Source: Deltaproteobacteria bacterium
Lineage (GTDB): Bacteria; Desulfobacterota; Syntrophia; Syntrophales; Smithellaceae
Length of the DNA: 10,327 bases
Assembly (NCBI GenBank): GCA_019136325.1
Contig: JAGVUJ010000345.1
Span: 1-10,327, forward strand
Direction of reading: 5' to 3'
Both the position numbers and the translations under genes were made by a program. This document shows, one piece after another, positions 7,512 to 10,327 of this stretch. The notes under the pieces were generated by a model, which did not search any database, was not told the DNA's origin, and worked only from the letters and a program-made list of their open reading frames with translations. Each line of letters starts with the position of its first letter. Within the stretch, counting starts at the first letter, position 1.

Positions 7512-7567
7512 TGTGAAGATCGGCAAGGCTTCGTTTCTTTGCTTAGTTCCAGCCATCGCCGATGGAG

Positions 7568-7613
7568 AAAAAACTCCGGCAATCCCCTTGGAGCAAAGAG
7601 CGTTACCGGAGTT
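7568..7613 (-). terminator. Intrinsic terminator after the iron-domain/H1-tail gene
   Basis: On the minus strand AACTCCGGTAA (7613-7603) pairs with TTGCCGGAGTT (7582-7572), an 11-bp stem with one G-U pair and a 20-base loop. It is followed by a run of T residues (the A-tract 7568-7573 on the plus strand). It starts 24 bases after the stop codon of the 7638-7955 gene and separates that gene from the dikinase-like gene downstream. Confidence 0.85.
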
Positions 7614-7637
7614 GATATTTATTTTCAAGAAAATCCG

Positions 7638-7955
7638 TTATTTCCTTTTGGCTGTTTTTTTAGCGGCTTTTTTTACAGGCTTTTTTGCCGTTTTTTTTAC
7701 AACTTTCTTTGAAGAAGCCTTTGCTTTTTTGACAACGGGTTTTTTCTTTGACGCCACTTTGGCTTTTTTTACGATCGCCTTCTTTTTAGGCGCCGTCAGA
7801 GCCTGTACCTTGGGGGGTTTTGCCGGACCAAGATTTACCATAGGCTCTTCACAGCAAATAAGATCAATGGTGGCGCAACCACAGTCTTCGTCCAGAATTA
7901 CTTTCAATCCGCATACTTCACAACTCAGGATATCTCCAACCTTTGCTCTCGACAT
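7638..7955 (-). CDS. Desulforedoxin-like iron domain fused to a histone-H1-like Lys/Ala tail
   Basis: A 105-residue protein. Residues 1-43 resemble desulforedoxin and the N-terminal domain of desulfoferrodoxin: KVGDILSCEVCG, then ICCEEPM. C12, C15, C34 and C35 give the CxxC...CC set that binds one Fe as Fe(Cys)4. The spacing between the pairs is three residues longer than in desulforedoxin, and two additional cysteines, C25 and C27, lie in the loop. Residues from about 50 to 105 are almost purely Lys, Ala, Val, Ser and Pro in repeats such as KKAAKKTAK, like the C-terminal tail of histone H1 or bacterial H1-like proteins, and should bind nucleic acid nonspecifically. A redox- or iron-sensing nucleoid protein is possible, but that function is inferred. 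The start is firm: GAGGAGG (7968-7962) precedes the ATG. It is monocistronic, with promoter at 8011-8038 and terminator at 7568-7613. A-tracts of 6-8 in the coding strand encode the tail. Confidence 0.85.
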   Translation of the reverse strand: MSRAKVGDILSCEVCGLKVILDEDCGCATIDLICCEEPMVNLGPAKPPKVQALTAPKKKAIVKKAKVASKKKPVVKKAKASSKKVVKKTAKKPVKKAAKKTAKRK

Positions 7956-8010
7956 TTTCTTCCTCCTCGTTGTGAGGGGTTGAACATCTTCCCTCCGGTA
8001 TTTTTATGTC

Positions 8011-8038
8011 ATTCTAATCAAAAATATTAATTTTTCAA
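8011..8038 (-). promoter_or_regulatory. Sigma70 promoter for the iron-domain/H1-tail gene
   Basis: On the minus strand TTGAAA (8038-8033) and TAGAAT (8016-8011) are separated by 16 bases, and the -10 box matches consensus in five of six positions. Transcription would start near 8004, about 50 bases before the ATG. The flanking DNA is very AT-rich, as for an UP element. Confidence 0.6.
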
Positions 8039-8074
8039 GCATAAATTGGTAATTTTTTTCAAAATATAGACAAC

Positions 8075-8102
8075 TTGACAATCATTTGCGATTTGATATC
8101 AT
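8075..8102 (+). promoter_or_regulatory. Sigma70 promoter for the alanine racemase gene
   Basis: A perfect -35 TTGACA (8075-8080) is followed after 16 bases by TATCAT (8097-8102), five of six in the -10 box. The start would lie near 8109, leaving a leader of about 120 bases. This leader can form a 7-bp hairpin, AAGCGCA with TGCGCTT (8162-8168 with 8186-8192), without a U-tract. The back-to-back minus-strand promoter has its -35 box 36 bases away. Confidence 0.65.
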
Positions 8103-8227
8103 TCTTTCCAAAGACAGCGTCTCGGCGCAAAAAGATTCATGTCTTTAAAATCTTCATAAATAAGCGCAACAAACAGCAAGCCCCGTGCGCTTCATGATTA
8201 GAAAGCGAAAAATCACCGGAATAGTTT

Positions 8228-10180
8228 ATGCCCCTGAAAAGAGACCAAAAATACCGCAGCTGGGTCGAAGTCGACTTGGATAACTTCATCGATAATCTCA
8301 GAGAAATAAAACGGCTGATCGGTCCGAAAGTCGATTTTATGCCGACGGTTAAAGCCGATGCTTACGGACACGGCGCTCTGGAAATATCCAATACCGCACT
8401 GAAGAACGGCGCCCGGATGCTGGGTGTGGCAAATGCCGACGAAGGAGTCCAGTTAAGAATCAGCGGGATTGAAGCGCCTGTGGTTATCCTGGGGCCGTCC
8501 ACAACCGCGGAAATTGAACAGATCATCAAATATAATCTGACGCCTTCCGTTTCGGATTTATCTTTTGCAAAAAAACTCAATAACGCCCTGATCAAATCGC
8601 ATCATAAACTGCCCGTGCACATAGAAGTGGATACCGGCATGGGCCGCGGCGGCACCATGCACACGGAAGCGCTTGGTTTTGTTTTGGAAATATCCAGATT
8701 ATCCAACATTATTCTGGAGGGAATTTTCAGTCATTTTGCCTCCAGTGAAAAAATGATTTCCTATAATGAACAACAATGGAAATCTTTCTCGGATTTGCTG
8801 GCCGACCTGGAATACCGCAGCATCAATATCCCAATCCGGCACATTGACAACAGCGGCGCTGTTTTAAATTACCCTGATTTCAAATTAAACATGGTGCGTC
8901 CGGGAATTATGACCTACGGGATTTATCCATCACCGGAAAACGAATCCAAAGCCAGGCTTGCTCCGGTCATGTCTTTTAAAACCACAATCGTGCTGATCAA
9001 AGATTTTCCTGCAGGCTACGGCATCGGCTACAACAGCACATTTGTCACCACCCGGCCCACACGCATAGCGACCATCCCTGTCGGTTACGGAGATGGTTAC
9101 CCGCTTATTCTGTCCAACCGGGGAGAGGCTTTAATCCGCGGCCGGAGGGCTCCCATCGTAGGAAGAATTTCGATGGACATGTGCACCATAGATGTCACGC
9201 ATATCCCCGGATGCTCGGTCGGCGATGAAGTTGTTTTACTGGGCCGTCAGGGCAAAGAATACATCAGCGCCAATGAAATCGCGGACAAGGCTCAAACCAT
9301 CAGCTACGAAGTGCTCTGCGCCCTGGGGAAAAGAGCGCCGCGCGTTTTTCTGCAAAAAGGCAAGAAAGAAGCTGTCGCGCCCAGATTGCGTCGGATATTT
9401 GTACCGGATGAGGAGAAATCCATTTCCCGCATCGATAATATCATCCGCCATTGCCTTCAGACACGCGCACGGGATGAAGAACTGGGCAACGCCATTTATT
9501 ATGAAATGTTTGAAACACTTTTCGGCAATGAAGACCGGCGGCTTGAGCTGCGGTCCGGCTTCCGCTACGATATCCGGATCGCAAAATTGCCGATCACAAA
9601 AAACGCCGTGCCTTTCAGAAAATATCTGCGCGTCAGCACACACATTGAGTACAGGAAAATAATTCGCGATACCGTTTTCATGATCGGCTGCGCTTCCAAT
9701 CATTCTCAGTTAGCCGCGTTGTTTGAAGATCCGCGTTGCGAGTACCGGTGGCTTTTGAGCGACGGCAGGCATTTATCTACGGAGCGTGACTTCAATGTCG
9801 AATGTGTGCGCATCGATCAGGAGGATATTCCCATTATCGAAAAAAAGAAAACAAAGCGTGGTTATGAAATCTGGTGCGGATCTGAAAAGCTCAAGAGAAA
9901 AATCAACAAAGAAGTAAAACTCGAAATTGACATTTCGACCAAACAGGCCAAAGACAACAAAATCTTTCCTGTGTATCTGATTTATCCGGTCAGAGGACTG
10001 GAGATAAAATTTGATTACGCAAACGCGGGCATCAAAAACGTCCGCGAGGAAAGTTTCTTTGCGGGAAAACATCCGCAGCCTTCCGTAACGGGGAAGAAAG
10101 GGAAATCCATCGCCATTAAAATATCCGACGGAGAATGGATTTTCCCGACAAGCGGCGTCATTTTCATTTGGGACGCGTAA
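8228..10180 (+). CDS. alr: Alanine racemase with unusual C-terminal extension
   Basis: PLP enzyme interconverting L- and D-alanine, supplying D-Ala for peptidoglycan in the cytosol. Residues 8 to about 376 are a complete fold-III racemase: K42 in TVKADAYGHG is the PLP lysine, H169 (SHF) and R224 (VRPGIMTYG) are cofactor contacts, and Y268 (GIGYNSTF) is the second catalytic base. YGDGYP (287-292), GRISMDMCTID (312-322) and ISYEVLC (358-364) complete the signature. E133 occupies the position of the carbamylated lysine of the Bacillus enzyme, next to the retained R140. Ordinary alanine racemases have 360-380 residues; here about 270 more follow. They include a charged, helical-looking part (about 395-440) and a strand-rich part ending in EWIFPTSGVIFIWDA. 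I do not recognise this region, and it has no membrane segment or zinc motif. A TAG (8222-8224) just upstream in frame fixes the ATG at 8228, although its ribosome binding site is weak. Confidence 0.92.
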   Translation: MPLKRDQKYRSWVEVDLDNFIDNLREIKRLIGPKVDFMPTVKADAYGHGALEISNTALKNGARMLGVANADEGVQLRISGIEAPVVILGPSTTAEIEQIIKYNLTPSVSDLSFAKKLNNALIKSHHKLPVHIEVDTGMGRGGTMHTEALGFVLEISRLSNIILEGIFSHFASSEKMISYNEQQWKSFSDLLADLEYRSINIPIRHIDNSGAVLNYPDFKLNMVRPGIMTYGIYPSPENESKARLAPVMSFKTTIVLIKDFPAGYGIGYNSTFVTTRPTRIATIPVGYGDGYPLILSNRGEALIRGRRAPIVGRISMDMCTIDVTHIPGCSVGDEVVLLGRQGKEYISANEIADKAQTISYEVLCALGKRAPRVFLQKGKKEAVAPRLRRIFVPDEEKSISRIDNIIRHCLQTRARDEELGNAIYYEMFETLFGNEDRRLELRSGFRYDIRIAKLPITKNAVPFRKYLRVSTHIEYRKIIRDTVFMIGCASNHSQLAALFEDPRCEYRWLLSDGRHLSTERDFNVECVRIDQEDIPIIEKKKTKRGYEIWCGSEKLKRKINKEVKLEIDISTKQAKDNKIFPVYLIYPVRGLEIKFDYANAGIKNVREESFFAGKHPQPSVTGKKGKSIAIKISDGEWIFPTSGVIFIWDA

Positions 10181-10197
10181 ACACGATGGTCCGGTCG

Positions 10198-10327
10198 TTA
10201 TTTGATGTAGTAACCGGACACCCTCCACCGGCCATCTTTGTCAACCATCGGCGTAACGGTCTCAATGCCCGATTTTTTATTCTCAAATGACGTATTGAAC
10301 TGAATGACAACATACTGCCCGTCGGGC
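10198..10327 (-). CDS. C-terminal fragment of a DUF4019-like protein (5' part outside window)
   Basis: The last 42 codons and TAA of a minus-strand gene that enters from beyond the window. The fragment reads [13 protein letters not shown], then [13 protein letters not shown], then RVSGYYIK. This agrees with my recollection of the C-terminal consensus of DUF4019, a small family usually found in secreted or periplasmic bacterial proteins of unknown function. The upstream part, including any signal peptide, is not visible. It converges on the alanine racemase gene with only 17 bases between the stop codons. The name rests on memory of the family consensus. Confidence 0.6.
   Translation of the reverse strand, partial: PDGQYVVIQFNTSFENKKSGIETVTPMVDKDGRWRVSGYYIK

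Noticed and set aside
7426..7983. 185-codon plus-strand frame with Phe-rich, membrane-like sequence
   Set aside because: It is antisense to the Lys/Ala-rich gene; its Phe runs are simply the complement of Lys codons. The minus-strand gene has a strong ribosome binding site, promoter, terminator and a recognisable cysteine domain.
9236..9703. 155-codon minus-strand frame, plus overlapping frames at 9192-9662 and 9773-10228
   Set aside because: All overlap the uninterrupted alanine racemase frame and have no ribosome binding site or recognisable motif. I considered whether the extension was a separate gene, but the racemase frame continues without a stop and no internal start is better supported.
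10189..10219. GTCCGGT/ACCGGAC dyad as a bidirectional terminator between alr and the DUF4019-like gene
   Set aside because: The 7-bp stem has a 17-base loop, overlaps coding sequence and lacks a T-tract on either strand.
1..10327. Defence island, mobile element, CRISPR, tRNA or rRNA
   Set aside because: I saw no repeat arrays, transposase or integrase motifs, clover-leaf sequences or rRNA segments. All long frames are accounted for by the genes listed.

Overview
The window looks like chromosomal DNA of an anaerobic, Gram-negative Desulfobacterota-type bacterium (former Deltaproteobacteria, perhaps close to Syntrophus or Smithella). This is an inference from moderate GC content, a desulforedoxin-type iron domain, a long GAPDH variant, a c-di-AMP riboswitch in front of kup, and a dikinase-like protein with an unfamiliar N-terminus. 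There is no 16S rRNA or other direct marker. I see no tRNA, rRNA, CRISPR array, insertion sequence or phage gene.

Layout. Positions 1-1407 (minus) hold the first 469 codons of a Kup-type K+ transporter whose C-terminus lies outside the window. Its leader (about 1464-1576, minus) is a ydaO/yuaA-class c-di-AMP riboswitch, followed by two overlapping, mutually exclusive hairpins just before the kup ribosome binding site. Divergent from it, a sigma70-like promoter (1686-1714) drives a GAPDH-family gene (1883-3145, plus) through a leader with a textbook intrinsic terminator at 1791-1816. This implies transcription attenuation, or release of a short RNA. A strong hairpin terminator (3179-3219) closes this unit.

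Positions 3226-7443 (minus) encode a 1405-residue protein. It has a PPDK/PEP-synthase-type ATP-grasp domain and phosphohistidine swivel domain at its C-terminus, about 900 unrecognised residues in front, and no PEP/pyruvate TIM barrel. Upstream of it, and separated by a terminator, lies a small minus-strand gene (7638-7955) that joins a desulforedoxin-like Cys4 iron domain to a histone-H1-like Lys/Ala tail. Divergent promoters between 8011 and 8102 serve this gene and an alanine racemase (8228-10180, plus). The racemase carries an extra C-terminal region of about 270 residues, and has Glu where the carbamylated Lys is normally found. The window ends in the 3' part of a DUF4019-like gene (10198-10327, minus).

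How the parts relate. These are mostly separate transcription units arranged divergently or convergently, not one operon. The clearest regulatory logic is K+ uptake under c-di-AMP control. The GAPDH and dikinase-like genes converge on one terminator and may both touch lower glycolysis/gluconeogenesis, but the dikinase substrate cannot be read from sequence. The best candidates for undescribed biology are the dikinase-like protein, the iron-domain/H1-tail fusion, the racemase extension and the GAPDH attenuator. No complete novel multi-gene system is evident.
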